64,000 nucleotides of DNA from Streptomyces noursei (GTDB lineage Bacteria > Actinomycetota > Actinomycetes > Streptomycetales > Streptomycetaceae), in the NCBI RefSeq assembly GCF_016917755.1, contig NZ_CP070326.1:6262001-6326000 (forward strand), written 5' to 3'. The stretch's first letter is position 1, and each line of letters begins with the position of its first letter. The translations under genes were made by a program, and so were the position numbers. This document shows positions 34,130 through 43,272 of the stretch, piece by piece. The notes beneath the pieces are model-generated. The model did no database searches and was not told the origin of the DNA. It worked only from the letters and a program-made list of their open reading frames with translations.

Positions 34130-35177
34130 ACCCCTCCTCGAAGTCCGCGACCTGGTCAAGCACTACCCGCTCACCCAGGGCGTGCTGATCAAGAAGCAGG
34201 TGGGCGCGGTCAAGGCGGTCGACGGGGTCTCCTTCGACCTCCGGCAGGGCGAAACCCTGGGCATCGTGGGGGAGTCCGGCTGCGGCAAGTCCACCGTCGC
34301 CCGGATGCTGGTCGGCCTGGAACGGCCGACGGACGGTCACATCCGTTACCGCGGCGAGGACATCACCCGGCTCTCCGGGCGCGCCATGAAGGCCGTCCGG
34401 CGCAACATCCAGATGGTGTTCCAGGACCCCTACACCTCGCTCAACCCCCGGATGACGGTCGGCGACATCATCGGCGAGCCCTTCGAGATCCACCCCGAGG
34501 TGGCGCCCAAGGGCGACCGTCGGCGCCGGGTCCAAGAACTCCTCGAAGTCGTCGGCCTCAACCCCGAGTTCATCAATCGCTATCCGCACCAGTTCTCCGG
34601 GGGCCAGCGGCAGCGCATCGGGATCGCCCGCGGCCTGGCCCTCCGCCCGGAGATCATCGTCGCCGACGAGCCGGTCTCCGCCCTCGACGTCTCCGTCCAG
34701 GCCCAGGTCGTCAACCTCCTGGCCCGGCTCCAGGCCGACTTCGGGCTCTCCTACGTCTTCATCGCGCACGACCTGTCCGTCGTCCGGCACCTCTCCGACC
34801 GGGTCGCGGTGATGTACCTCGGCAGGATCGCCGAGATCGGCACCGGTGAGCAGATCTACGACCACCCGACCCACCCGTACACCCAGGCGCTGCTCTCCGC
34901 CGTCCCGGTACCCGACCCCGGGGCCCGCGCCCACCGGGCGGGGGCGTCTGCCGGCGAGGGGCGGGGGAGGATCCTGCTGAGCGGCGACGTCCCCTCCCCG
35001 GCCGACCCGCCGTCCGGCTGCCATTTCCGCACCCGCTGCTGGAAGGCGCAGGAGCTGTGCGCACGGGTCGAGCCGCCGCTGGCGGTCCCGGCGGCGTTCC
35101 AGGACGCCACCGGCCCGACGCGGCACGCCTCGGCCTGCCACTTCGCGGAGGAACGACGGGTGGTGCCGAGCGAGTAG
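34116..35177 (+). CDS. Oligopeptide ABC transporter ATPase, OppF/DppF type (operon 1)
   Basis: The 353-residue product has Walker A GESGCGKST, signature FSGGQRQR, Walker B IIVADEPVSALD and a terminal Cys motif CHFRTRCWKAQELC. It powers the transporter together with the upstream ATPase. ATG 34116 follows AAGGAGACG. It is the last gene of operon 1. Confidence 0.92.
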   Translation: MAPGEPLLEVRDLVKHYPLTQGVLIKKQVGAVKAVDGVSFDLRQGETLGIVGESGCGKSTVARMLVGLERPTDGHIRYRGEDITRLSGRAMKAVRRNIQMVFQDPYTSLNPRMTVGDIIGEPFEIHPEVAPKGDRRRRVQELLEVVGLNPEFINRYPHQFSGGQRQRIGIARGLALRPEIIVADEPVSALDVSVQAQVVNLLARLQADFGLSYVFIAHDLSVVRHLSDRVAVMYLGRIAEIGTGEQIYDHPTHPYTQALLSAVPVPDPGARAHRAGASAGEGRGRILLSGDVPSPADPPSGCHFRTRCWKAQELCARVEPPLAVPAAFQDATGPTRHASACHFAEERRVVPSE

Positions 35178-35682
35178 ACGGCACCCCGGTATACGGACCG
35201 GGCATCTGGAGCCGGCTTGGCGACTTCTGTCTGTCCGGTGGCCCACACTGTTTCCAAGTACGCGTCGTTCGCGGCCCGTTGCTCATCCCATCTCGACGGC
35301 CGCTACCACCGTTCGTGCTCCTTCGCCAGGGTGGATCGCGTCTCAGGTCCGCAGATGTGCTGCAGACGTACTGCTTCCTTGACAATGTGAGGATGCGAGG
35401 GGGGAAATTCAGCCAATTTCGGATATTCAGGCGTCATGGATGCGGGATCTATGCAATGCACGGACTCCTGGAAGTTGCGTGACAGGTGCTCGTTAATTTC
35501 ACGGGTGCGAGGGGGCGATTTGGTGTTTAATGATCTCGTCGGTCGCTATGGGAAAGCGGTCGGCGTGACACTTCCTGCGAAGGTGACCGCTTCGAGGGGG
35601 CAGGGGCGCGGGCGCCCGTCGCGGTAGTCGCGGACAAGCTGACCTGCCGGTGTCAAACAGGCAAGAAAAGCGAGGGGAAAGT
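35178..35682. other. Gene-free, AT-richer stretch before the ricin-like gene
   Basis: About 500 bases with no supported gene. The sequence is visibly AT-richer from 35380 to 35560 (AATTTC, TTTAAT) than flanking operon DNA, which fits a promoter region or recently acquired DNA. An imperfect inverted repeat GCGGTC...GACCGC lies around 35567-35592. Confidence 0.4.
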
Positions 35683-36150
35683 ATGAAGCGTAAATTTGGC
35701 GTGGCTGTCGCCGGGGTGGCTGCGGCAGGGGTGGCAATGCTCGGTACGACGCCGGCGTCCGCCACGCCTGTCCGGGGGTTCAACATTAAGAATATCGCGT
35801 TCGGGAAATGTCTCCAGTTCAATGGAATTGGTCATCCTGTGACCGCGGTGAAGTGTGACGTAGAAGTCCAACGGCAGCGATGGGCGAACTCCCCCGACGG
35901 GATCATATCTATGGCCGCTGGCACGACGGGTCCCTGCCTGCTGGGCAAGAACAAGGTCGGCGGGTATGTCTACGTGAATTCCTGCCACTTCGGTGGATGG
36001 TCGGGTTTTACCGCGAGCTCCTACCATGACAGGGAGAAGGCCGTCTACGTAAGCCAGGGTGCCGGTTGCTACCTCAAGGTATCAGGCGGCGATGCGGTCT
36101 GCACTGAGGGTATAGACGGACGAGAGACGTGGATGGCTATCTACGGATAG
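35683..36150 (+). CDS. Small secreted ricin-B-like (beta-trefoil) protein
   Basis: The product is 155 residues. Residues 1-28 are a Sec signal peptide (MKRKFGVAVAGVAAAGVAML, cleavage after ASA). The mature part shows three similar blocks: GKCLQFNG...QRQRW, GPCLLGKN...GGWSG and GCYLKVSG...GRETW, each with a Cys and a QxW-like end. That is the pattern of a ricin-type carbohydrate-binding trefoil with three disulfide-capable Cys pairs. There is no catalytic domain. ATG 35683 follows GAGGGGAAAG. Codon use is more relaxed than in neighbours, suggesting transfer. The assignment is by pattern only. Confidence 0.6.
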   Translation: MKRKFGVAVAGVAAAGVAMLGTTPASATPVRGFNIKNIAFGKCLQFNGIGHPVTAVKCDVEVQRQRWANSPDGIISMAAGTTGPCLLGKNKVGGYVYVNSCHFGGWSGFTASSYHDREKAVYVSQGAGCYLKVSGGDAVCTEGIDGRETWMAIYG

Positions 36151-36497
36151 TCGGAACTGATTCGCAGTTCAATAACCGGGAGCCATCGTCTTTGAGAGGT
36201 ATGGGTCCCGGCGCTCTATGGCCGCAAGACCGTTTAGGTGGTGTCTTCCGTCAGTAGAGGCTGGCGGAGGGCACAGGGAACTCGCCCGCCCCGCCTCAAC
36301 CTGATGCGGCAAGCACTCCAAAGATCGGCCCCGGCTCGTAGTCGGCGGAGGGTGGGTGCGCCTGGACTGCGTACGCGAAATCAGTCGCCCCGCCCGGCCG
36401 TAGACCGCAACCGCAACACCCGAGCAGCGCTGGGGCCCGCTTCCTTTGAATGAAGCGGGCCCCAGCGCCGTGTATCGGCGGTTTAGGCGCGGCAGGT
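36151..36497. other. Convergent intergenic region
   Basis: The 347 bases between the ricin-like gene and the minus-strand bldK operon contain a strong hairpin at 36427-36468 and nothing else I can support. Confidence 0.5.
36427..36468. terminator. Bidirectional terminator after the bldK operon
   Basis: Perfect 17-bp stem GCGCTGGGGCCCGCTTC (36427-36443) with its complement at 36452-36468, loop of eight AT-rich bases. It stands 30 bases beyond the stop of the last minus-strand gene. Confidence 0.85.
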
Positions 36498-37637
36498 TCA
36501 GCTCTCCGAGCTGTCGGTGTCAGCCATCCCGTTTTCCTCGATCGCCGCCAGCGCCGGGTCCAGGATGATGTCCTCGCCGCGGGACGCGGTCGTCGGCTCC
36601 TCCGGGAAGTGGCAGGCGGTCAGGTGGCCGGCGTCGTTCCGGGCGATTTGGATCAGCGGCGGCTCCTCCGTCGCGCACTTCTCCTGCGCCTTCCAGCAGC
36701 GGGTGCGGAACCGGCAGCCGGACGGCGGGTTGACGGGGGAGGGGACGTCGCCGGCGAGCCGGATCCGCTCGCGCTCCTCCTCGCCCTCCTCGGCCAGCTT
36801 CGGCTCGGGCACGGCCGAGAGCAGGGCGTGGGTGTACGGGTGGCGCGGCCGGTTGTAGATCTCGTCGCGGGTACCCACCTCGACGATCTTGCCGAGGTAC
36901 ATCACCGCGACCCGCTCGCTGAAGTGCCGGACGATCGCCAGGTCGTGGGCGATGAAGATGAACGCGATGCCCAGTTCGCGCTGGAGGTCCTGGAGCAGGT
37001 TGACCACCTGCGCCTGGATGGAGACGTCCAGGGCGGAGACCGGCTCGTCCGCGACGATCAGCTTGGGCTCCAGGGCGAGCGCCCGGGCCACGCCGATGCG
37101 CTGCCGCTGACCGCCGGAGAACTCGTGCGGGAAGCGGTTGTAGTGCTCGGGGTTGAGGCCCACGGTCTCCAGGAGTTCGCGGACCCGCTTCTCCCGGCCG
37201 CCGACCGGGTTGATCCCGTTGATCTCCATCGGCCCGCTGATGATCGTGCCGACCGTCTGCCGCGGGTTCAGCGAGGCATACGGGTCCTGGAAGATCATCT
37301 GGATCTCGGAGCGGATCGGCGCCAGCTGCTTGCGGTTGGCGTGTGTGATGTCCTGACCCGCGTAGGTGATCTTGCCCGAGGTGGGCTCCATCAGCCGGGT
37401 GAGCAGCCGACCGGTGGTCGACTTGCCGCAGCCGGACTCACCGACCAGGCCGAAGCTCTCACCGGCGTGGACGGTCAGGTCCACCCCGTCGACCGCCTGG
37501 ACGGCGCCGACCTTCCGCTTGAACGGGAAGCCGCCATAGATCGGGAAGTGCTTGGTCAGTCCCTCGGCGGTGAGCAGGGGCTCGCTCTGGGTGGCCGCGG
37601 CGGCTCCGGGCGCGGTCAGGGTGTCGTTCTTGGCCAT
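36498..37637 (-). CDS. bldKE: Oligopeptide ABC transporter ATPase, BldKE-like
   Basis: The 379-residue product has Walker A GESGCGKST, signature FSGGQRQR, Walker B LIVADEPVSALD and the OppF-type Cys motif CRFRTRCWKAQEKC. It is the second ATPase of a minus-strand operon with the order permease, binding protein, permease, ATPase, ATPase, which is that of bldKA-bldKE. BldK imports an extracellular peptide signal needed for aerial hyphae in S. coelicolor (established knowledge). ATG 37637 is preceded by GGGAGC and is 12 bases behind the previous gene. Confidence 0.85.
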   Translation of the reverse strand: MAKNDTLTAPGAAAATQSEPLLTAEGLTKHFPIYGGFPFKRKVGAVQAVDGVDLTVHAGESFGLVGESGCGKSTTGRLLTRLMEPTSGKITYAGQDITHANRKQLAPIRSEIQMIFQDPYASLNPRQTVGTIISGPMEINGINPVGGREKRVRELLETVGLNPEHYNRFPHEFSGGQRQRIGVARALALEPKLIVADEPVSALDVSIQAQVVNLLQDLQRELGIAFIFIAHDLAIVRHFSERVAVMYLGKIVEVGTRDEIYNRPRHPYTHALLSAVPEPKLAEEGEEERERIRLAGDVPSPVNPPSGCRFRTRCWKAQEKCATEEPPLIQIARNDAGHLTACHFPEEPTTASRGEDIILDPALAAIEENGMADTDSSES

Positions 37638-37649
37638 GGTGGTAGCTCC

Positions 37650-38717
37650 CTAGCCCAGCCGGGGCTTGATCTGCTCGGTGAAGAAGGTCTGCTTCTGCTC
37701 TGAGGTGAGGTGGCAGGCGGCGGCCCGGCCCGGCGCCAGCGGCGGGCGCTCGCCGGTGCACAGGTCGCCGTCGACCTCCGCGGTGAACGCGCAACGCGGG
37801 TTGAAGGCGCAGCCCGACGGCGGGTTGAGCAGGCTCGGCGGCGAGCCCGGGATCGGGTGCAGCTCCTCGTTGACGTCCGAGGAGAGCCGCGGCATGGAGC
37901 TGAGCAGGCCCCAGGTGTACGGGTGCCGGGGCTCGGTGAGGATCTCCCGCACCGAACCGCGCTCCACCGCCCGGCCGCCGTACATCACCAGCAGGTCGTC
38001 GGCGACGTCGGCGACCACGCCCAGGTCGTGGGTGATCAGGATGATCGCGGAGCCGAACTCCTGCTGGAGGTCCTTGAGGAGGTCCAGGATCTGCGCCTGG
38101 ACGGTGACGTCCAGGGCGGTGGTCGGCTCGTCGGCGATCAGCAGCTGCGGGTTGCAGACCAGCGCCATGGCGATCATGGCGCGCTGCCGCATACCGCCGG
38201 AGAACTGGTGCGGGTAGTCGTCCACTCGCAGGTTGGGCTGCGGGATGCCGACCTTGGTGAGCATCTCGATCGCGCGCTGCCGGCCCTCGCGCTTGCTGGC
38301 GCCGGTGTGCTTCATGAACGGTTCGGCGATCTGCCGCCCGACGGTGTAGTACGGCGACAGGGCGGTCAGCGCGTCCTGGAAGATCATCGCCATCTTGTTG
38401 CCCCGGAGCTTCTCCAGGGTCTTCTCCCTGGCGCCGGTCAGCTCCTGGCCTTCCAGGTGGATCTCACCGGTGATCTCCGTGACCTTGGGGTTGTGCAGCC
38501 CCAGCACGGCGAGGTTGGTGACGGACTTGCCGGAGCCCGACTCGCCGACGATGCCCAGGGTCTTGCCGCGCTCCAGGTCGAAGGAGAGGCCGTCGACCGC
38601 CTTGACGATGCCGTCCTCGGTGGAGAAGCGGACATGCAGGTCGCGGACGGAGAGGAAGGAGCCGGTGCCGGATCCGTTCGGGGCCGGCGTCTCCTCGGTC
38701 TTGGTGGGTGTGGTCAC
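37650..38717 (-). CDS. bldKD: Oligopeptide ABC transporter ATPase, BldKD-like
   Basis: The 355-residue product has Walker A GESGSGKS, signature FSGGMRQR, Walker B LLIADEPTTALD and the Cys motif CAFNPRCAFTAEVDGDLC. GTG 38717 is chosen because AGGAGAG lies upstream and the frame above is only a shadow. The first 25 residues are Thr/Pro/Gly-rich and disordered. It sits 11 bases behind the permease gene in the same operon. Confidence 0.85.
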   Translation of the reverse strand: MTTPTKTEETPAPNGSGTGSFLSVRDLHVRFSTEDGIVKAVDGLSFDLERGKTLGIVGESGSGKSVTNLAVLGLHNPKVTEITGEIHLEGQELTGAREKTLEKLRGNKMAMIFQDALTALSPYYTVGRQIAEPFMKHTGASKREGRQRAIEMLTKVGIPQPNLRVDDYPHQFSGGMRQRAMIAMALVCNPQLLIADEPTTALDVTVQAQILDLLKDLQQEFGSAIILITHDLGVVADVADDLLVMYGGRAVERGSVREILTEPRHPYTWGLLSSMPRLSSDVNEELHPIPGSPPSLLNPPSGCAFNPRCAFTAEVDGDLCTGERPPLAPGRAAACHLTSEQKQTFFTEQIKPRLG

Positions 38718-38728
38718 GACAGGCTCTC

Positions 38729-39700
38729 CTAGGACAGACGCACGCGCGGGTCGATGAACGCGTACGCCGCATCCACGACGATGTTGAAAACCAGGATCAG
38801 GGCGGCGCTGAAGATCATCACGCCCATCACCATCGGCAGGTCCAGGGTGGTGACCGAGTCGACCGCCAGCCGGCCGAGTCCCGCCAGCTGGAAGGTGAAC
38901 TCGGTGATCATCGCGCCGCCGAACAGCGAGCCCAGGTCCACACCGAGGATGGTGACGATCGGGATCAGCGAACCGCGCCAGGCGTACCGCAGGAAGACGT
39001 AACGCGCCGGCATGCCCTTCGCCTTGGCGGTGCGGACGTGCTCCTCCTGGAGCTGCTCGATCATCGTCGAGCGCGCCATACGGGTGTACTGCGCGGTGAA
39101 GATCGTCGCCATCACCAGCCACGGGATCAGCAGGCCCATGAACCAGCCGATCGGATCGCTGGTGAGGTTCACGTACGCGGGAGCGGCCATGATGCCGCTG
39201 TAGACGAAGATGCCCAGCACGACGGGGCCGAGGATGTAGATCTGCACCGAGCTGAGGATCATCGACAGACTCGTGACCGTCTTGTCCAGCAGCGAGCCGC
39301 GCTTCCAGGCGGCGAGCAGGCCGGCGCCCACGCCGATCACCAGGAAGGCCACGACACCGCCGAAGGCCAGCGACGCGGTGAGGGGCAGCCGGTCCATCAT
39401 CGTGGACCAGACGTCCTGCTTGGTGGCGAAGGAGTAACCGAAGCAGGGGGCGTTGCAGTGGCCGAGGGTGAAGTCGCGGCCCGCGAAGATCCCGACGAGG
39501 AAGTGCCAGTACTGGACGGGCACGGGCTGGTCCAGGCCCAGGTTCTTGTGGATGAGCGCGACGTTGTCGGCGGTGCAGTTCTTGCCGCACGCCATGAGCG
39601 CGGGATCACCGACGGAGAAGAAGACGAAGAAGGTGAAGGCGCTCAGCAGGAGGAGGATGACGACCGCGCCGAGCGTCCGGCGAAGTAGGAAGGGAAGCAT
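38729..39700 (-). CDS. bldKC: Oligopeptide ABC transporter permease, BldKC-like
   Basis: The 323-residue product has a DppB-type N-terminus (MLPFLLRRTLGAVVILLLLS), six membrane helices and the EAA loop LQEEHVRTAKAKGMPARYV. A periplasmic loop carries two Cys (LMACGKNCTADN) and another pair (GHCNAPCFGY), unusual in this family. It follows the binding-protein gene after a 120-base gap containing a stem-loop that may lower its expression. Confidence 0.85.
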   Translation of the reverse strand: MLPFLLRRTLGAVVILLLLSAFTFFVFFSVGDPALMACGKNCTADNVALIHKNLGLDQPVPVQYWHFLVGIFAGRDFTLGHCNAPCFGYSFATKQDVWSTMMDRLPLTASLAFGGVVAFLVIGVGAGLLAAWKRGSLLDKTVTSLSMILSSVQIYILGPVVLGIFVYSGIMAAPAYVNLTSDPIGWFMGLLIPWLVMATIFTAQYTRMARSTMIEQLQEEHVRTAKAKGMPARYVFLRYAWRGSLIPIVTILGVDLGSLFGGAMITEFTFQLAGLGRLAVDSVTTLDLPMVMGVMIFSAALILVFNIVVDAAYAFIDPRVRLS

Positions 39701-39758
39701 GACAGTTCGCTGCTCTCAGGACGGCGGCTGCAGTGGGGTGAGGGGTGGCGGGAAGGCC

Positions 39759-39794
39759 CCGGAGTGCGCGCCCCGCCTTGCGCGCGCACTCCGG
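39759..39794 (-). terminator. Intercistronic stem-loop between bldKB and bldKC
   Basis: CCGGAGTGCGCG (39759-39770) pairs with CGCGCACTCCGG (39783-39794), extended by AAGGC (39753-39757) and GCCTT (39798-39802). Placed after the binding-protein gene, it probably stabilises that mRNA or partly terminates, giving more binding protein than permease. Confidence 0.65.
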
Positions 39795-39823
39795 AATGCC
39801 TTCGGCTGTGTGCTGCTTACTTC

Positions 39824-41623
39824 TTACTTCTTGACGAACAGCGTGTTCACGTCGAGGTAGTTGGTGTCCGTGTTGTAGCGGATGCCGCCGATCTTCGAGC
39901 CGTACAGCTGGAGCGACTTGACGAAGAACACCGGGGCGGCCGGGTTGACCTGCTCCACGATGTAGTGGTGGAGCTTCTGCCACTCCGCGGTCTGCTTCTG
40001 CACGTCCGGGATCTGCCGGATGCGGTCGATCTCCTGGCTGATCTTCGGGTCACGGACGTGCGAGTAGTTGGAGGCACCGTCCGCGATGATGCGGCCGTCG
40101 TAGGACGGCGGGATCACCGTGGAGGCGTCCGGCCAGTCCTGGCCCCAGCCGGTCAGGTAGACGTCGAAGCCGTTGTCGACCTTGCCCATCTGCTGGTACC
40201 AGGAGGAGGAGTCGACCTCCTTCTTCTGCACGTCGAAGCCGGCCTTGGTCAGCCCGTCGGCGATGGCGACGGACTCCTTCTGCCGGATCTCGGTGTTGGC
40301 GTAGGCGTAGACGAGCTTCATGCCCACCTTGCCGGCTTCCTTCAGGAGCTGCTTGGCCTTCTCCGGGTCGCCGTTGGGCTTCTTCAGCTTGCCGTAGGGG
40401 TCGTAGCCCTTCTCGTAGCCCGCGACGGTCGGGGAGAGCAGACCGCCGGCGACCTCACCGCCGTAGCTGCCGCCCTCGATCCGCACGACCTGCTGGCTCG
40501 GCATCGCGTAGGTGATCGCGTCACGGATCCGCTTGTCCTTGATGCGGTCCATGTTCATGTTCAGCTGCCAGACGTAGGGCTGGTAGCCCTGCACCAGGCG
40601 CTTGCTGGCACTGGGGTCGCTCAGCACCTGCTTGGTCAGCGTCGGCTCCACGGCGTTGGTGAAGCTGATGGCGGTCTGGTCCTCGCCCTTGTCGGCCATC
40701 AGCCGCTTGGTGGAGTCGGAGAACTGGTGGTTGAAGGAGATGTTGTAGCCGTCGACGTACTGGTGGCGCGCCGGGTCGGTCTTGGGGTCCCAGCTCGGGT
40801 TCTTCACCAGTGCCATGGACTTGCCGGACTTGAACGACGCGATCTTGTACGGACCGCTGGTGACCGGCGCGACGTCGTAGCTGTCCTTGGTGTCCTTGGC
40901 GCTGTCCGGGACGGCGCTGTAGCCCGCCATCGCCAGCGCGTAGGGCAGCTGCGTCTGCGGCACCTTGAAGTGGAAGACGACGGTCTTGTCGTCCGGGGTG
41001 TCCAGGACGGACTTGGGCAGGTGGTCGCCCTTGTACGGGCCGTCCGGCAGCGCCTTGCGGTAGGTCGTGCCGTCGCCCGACAGCCACTGCTGGATGTAGG
41101 TCGGACCCTCGGTGATGAACGGCGCGTACATCCGCTCGATGGAGTGCCGGATGTCCTTCGAGGTGATCGGCGTGCCGTCCTCGAACTTGATGCCGTCCTT
41201 GAGCGTGTACGTCCAGGTCTTGCCGCCGTCGGACATCTTTCCGGCGTCGGTGGCGAGGTCGCCGACGAGGGTCTTGTTGCCCTTGTCGTCCTGCGTGTAC
41301 GTGGTCAGGCCACGGAAGATCAACTTGGCCAGGTCGCCCACGTCGCTGACGTACATCTGGGCCGGGTCCAGGTGGTTGTAGCTGTCCCGCTGGTAGACGG
41401 TGATGGTGCCACCGTTCTGCGCGCCCGCCACCGCGGCCGCGGGGCCGTTGGACTGCGCCGCGGTGCCGAGCGGCACCACCTTGGACTGGGAGGCCGCGTC
41501 CTTGTCGGTCTGCGCGTCGTCCTTGCCCGAACGGCTGCCGCCGCTGCAACCGGTGAGCGCGAGCGAACCGGCCGCCAGGGCCACGATCACCGCGCGGGTT
41601 CTACGCGTGGAGAGTGTGTTCAT
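39824..41623 (-). CDS. bldKB: Oligopeptide-binding lipoprotein, BldKB-like
   Basis: The 599-residue product has lipobox LTGC (Cys about residue 25), then a Ser/Asp-rich linker and the SBP_bac_5 fold: YQRDSYNHLDPAQMYVSDVG, WTYTLKDGIKFEDGTPITSK and TDTNYLDVNTLFVKK at the end. Length (about 600) and position match BldKB, the binding protein of the S. coelicolor Bld261-signal importer; identity is inferred from operon order. It is expected to be anchored to the outer face of the membrane. Confidence 0.88.
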   Translation of the reverse strand: MNTLSTRRTRAVIVALAAGSLALTGCSGGSRSGKDDAQTDKDAASQSKVVPLGTAAQSNGPAAAVAGAQNGGTITVYQRDSYNHLDPAQMYVSDVGDLAKLIFRGLTTYTQDDKGNKTLVGDLATDAGKMSDGGKTWTYTLKDGIKFEDGTPITSKDIRHSIERMYAPFITEGPTYIQQWLSGDGTTYRKALPDGPYKGDHLPKSVLDTPDDKTVVFHFKVPQTQLPYALAMAGYSAVPDSAKDTKDSYDVAPVTSGPYKIASFKSGKSMALVKNPSWDPKTDPARHQYVDGYNISFNHQFSDSTKRLMADKGEDQTAISFTNAVEPTLTKQVLSDPSASKRLVQGYQPYVWQLNMNMDRIKDKRIRDAITYAMPSQQVVRIEGGSYGGEVAGGLLSPTVAGYEKGYDPYGKLKKPNGDPEKAKQLLKEAGKVGMKLVYAYANTEIRQKESVAIADGLTKAGFDVQKKEVDSSSWYQQMGKVDNGFDVYLTGWGQDWPDASTVIPPSYDGRIIADGASNYSHVRDPKISQEIDRIRQIPDVQKQTAEWQKLHHYIVEQVNPAAPVFFVKSLQLYGSKIGGIRYNTDTNYLDVNTLFVKK

Positions 41624-41727
41624 GAGGATCCAAGCACCTGCCTGTCAGTCGTTGTCCCGATGTGCTGTCTGACGCATCCGGTGCGCCACCGGCGCGGGGG
41701 TGACAGCTGCCCCCGTCAAGAGGGCGA

Positions 41728-42762
41728 TCAGCGCCCGGACTTGGGGTCGAACGCGTCCCGGACCGAGTCCCCGAGCAGGTTGAAGCAGAGCACGAAGATC
41801 ACCATCGCGGCGCCGGGGAAGAGGAGGAAGGTCGGGTCGTTCTCGTAGATCTGGCCGGCCGTTTTGAACAGCCGCCCCCAGTCGGGGGTGGGGTCCACGA
41901 TGCCGACGCCCATGAAAGACAGGCCGGCCTCCGCCGTCACGAACAGCGGGAGCATGTAGGTGCTTTGCACCAGGATCGGGGTCACCACGTTCGGCAGCAG
42001 CTCCTTGGTGATGATCCGCCAGGGAGAGGCGCCGGTGATCCTCGCGGCCTCGACGAAGTCCCGCTCCCGTAGGGACATCACCTGTCCGCGCAGCAGACGG
42101 GCCAGACCCATCCAGCCCAGCGCCCACTGCACGAGGATCAGCGCGATCACGCGGATATAGGTGGGGGTCTCGTCGCCCGGCGCCACGAAGACCGCGATCA
42201 CCGCGGGCATGAACGCCACGAACGTCAGCTGGCTGGGGAAGGCGAGCAGGAAGTCGATCAGCCGGCCGACCCAGTAGTCGGTCTTGCCGCCCAGGTAGCC
42301 CGCCGTGATGCCGATGATGGTGCCGGTGATGACCACCAGGATGGTGACCGCGAGCGAGATGCCCAGCGAGGTCCGCATGCCGTACAGCAGGTTGGTGAAC
42401 AGATCGCGGCCGAGGCCCGGCTCGATGCCGAACCAGAAGTCGCCGGAAATGCCGCCGTTGGGCGCCGCCGGATAGCTGAACTCGTCCAGCAGATTGGGGT
42501 TGTCGCTGCCGTACAGCGTGTACGGGTTCTTGCCGTAGAGCGAGGCGATCACCGGGGCCAGGGCCGCGATGACGAAGAACGCGAGCACGATGATCGCGCA
42601 GATCATGCCGCTGCGGTCGCGCTTGAAGCGCGCCCACATCAATTGCCCGGGGGAACGGCCTACGAGCTCACCGCCCTTGCCCTTCTTTTCCTTCTTCAGA
42701 CCCTTGGATGCAAGTCCCGGGGTATCGGGCTTGCCTGCCGCGGTCTGGGATGGACTAGTCAT
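41728..42762 (-). CDS. bldKA: Oligopeptide ABC transporter permease, BldKA-like
   Basis: The 344-residue product has a Lys/Gly-rich cytoplasmic N-terminus (about 45 residues), a DppC-type first helix (GMICAIIVLAFFVIAALAPV), five more helices and the EAA loop RERDFVEAARITGASPWRII. It is the first gene of the operon, which runs 42762 to 36498. ATG 42762 has no clear Shine-Dalgarno (only GGGGGCAC nearby). Upstream lies a large gene-free region with repeats. Confidence 0.85.
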   Translation of the reverse strand: MTSPSQTAAGKPDTPGLASKGLKKEKKGKGGELVGRSPGQLMWARFKRDRSGMICAIIVLAFFVIAALAPVIASLYGKNPYTLYGSDNPNLLDEFSYPAAPNGGISGDFWFGIEPGLGRDLFTNLLYGMRTSLGISLAVTILVVITGTIIGITAGYLGGKTDYWVGRLIDFLLAFPSQLTFVAFMPAVIAVFVAPGDETPTYIRVIALILVQWALGWMGLARLLRGQVMSLRERDFVEAARITGASPWRIITKELLPNVVTPILVQSTYMLPLFVTAEAGLSFMGVGIVDPTPDWGRLFKTAGQIYENDPTFLLFPGAAMVIFVLCFNLLGDSVRDAFDPKSGR

Positions 42763-42937
42763 CGCGAAGTGCCCCCGCGCCGAGTTCTCTTGGAACGTGA
42801 AGCGGCACCGGTCGCACCGCTGGATGAGCGCGACTTTCGCAAGGGATTTACGGCGGAGTCAAGGGCAAGAGGTGCGCTCGTGCACAGGTCGTCCGCTTCT
42901 TGAGCGAAGATTGCGCAGATCGTCTCCCTCGCGTGCT

Positions 42938-42953
42938 TGACACGGGGTTGTCA
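42938..42953. promoter_or_regulatory. Operator-like inverted repeat upstream of bldKA
   Basis: TGACA (42938-42942), six bases, TGTCA (42949-42953): a perfect small inverted repeat in an AT-richer pocket about 175 bases upstream of the bldKA start. A dimeric regulator could bind here; the regulator is unknown. Confidence 0.35.
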
Positions 42954-43272
42954 TGTACGGCATGAGGGACATATCGTCCCCAAGCGCCTTAACATGAAGG
43001 CAACTTGTCCGTCGCATCACCGATATACGGACGCTCCATGCTGAACAACGTACGGCCGTGCGGGTGCCGTAGGTCGGCCGGGAGGTGCCAGCGGCGCCCC
43101 GGCCGACCGCCGTTTTGTCGGTGTTTCGGGCCCCGATCCCCCCGTGTCTGTTGTCCGATGGACGAGATTGGTGTAGACCTGCGATAGCGCCTTCACGAAT
43201 GCGGGGACGCGGTGGAGGTCGTGGGTCACCGATGCCGGCGGGTCGTGCCGACGACGTGTCCGCACGATGTCC

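Noticed and set aside
42937..42965. Consensus -35 box TTGACA on the plus strand
   Set aside because: No acceptable -10 lies 16-18 bases downstream, and no plus-strand gene follows for 3 kb. The hexamer is better explained as half of the TGACA/TGTCA inverted repeat.
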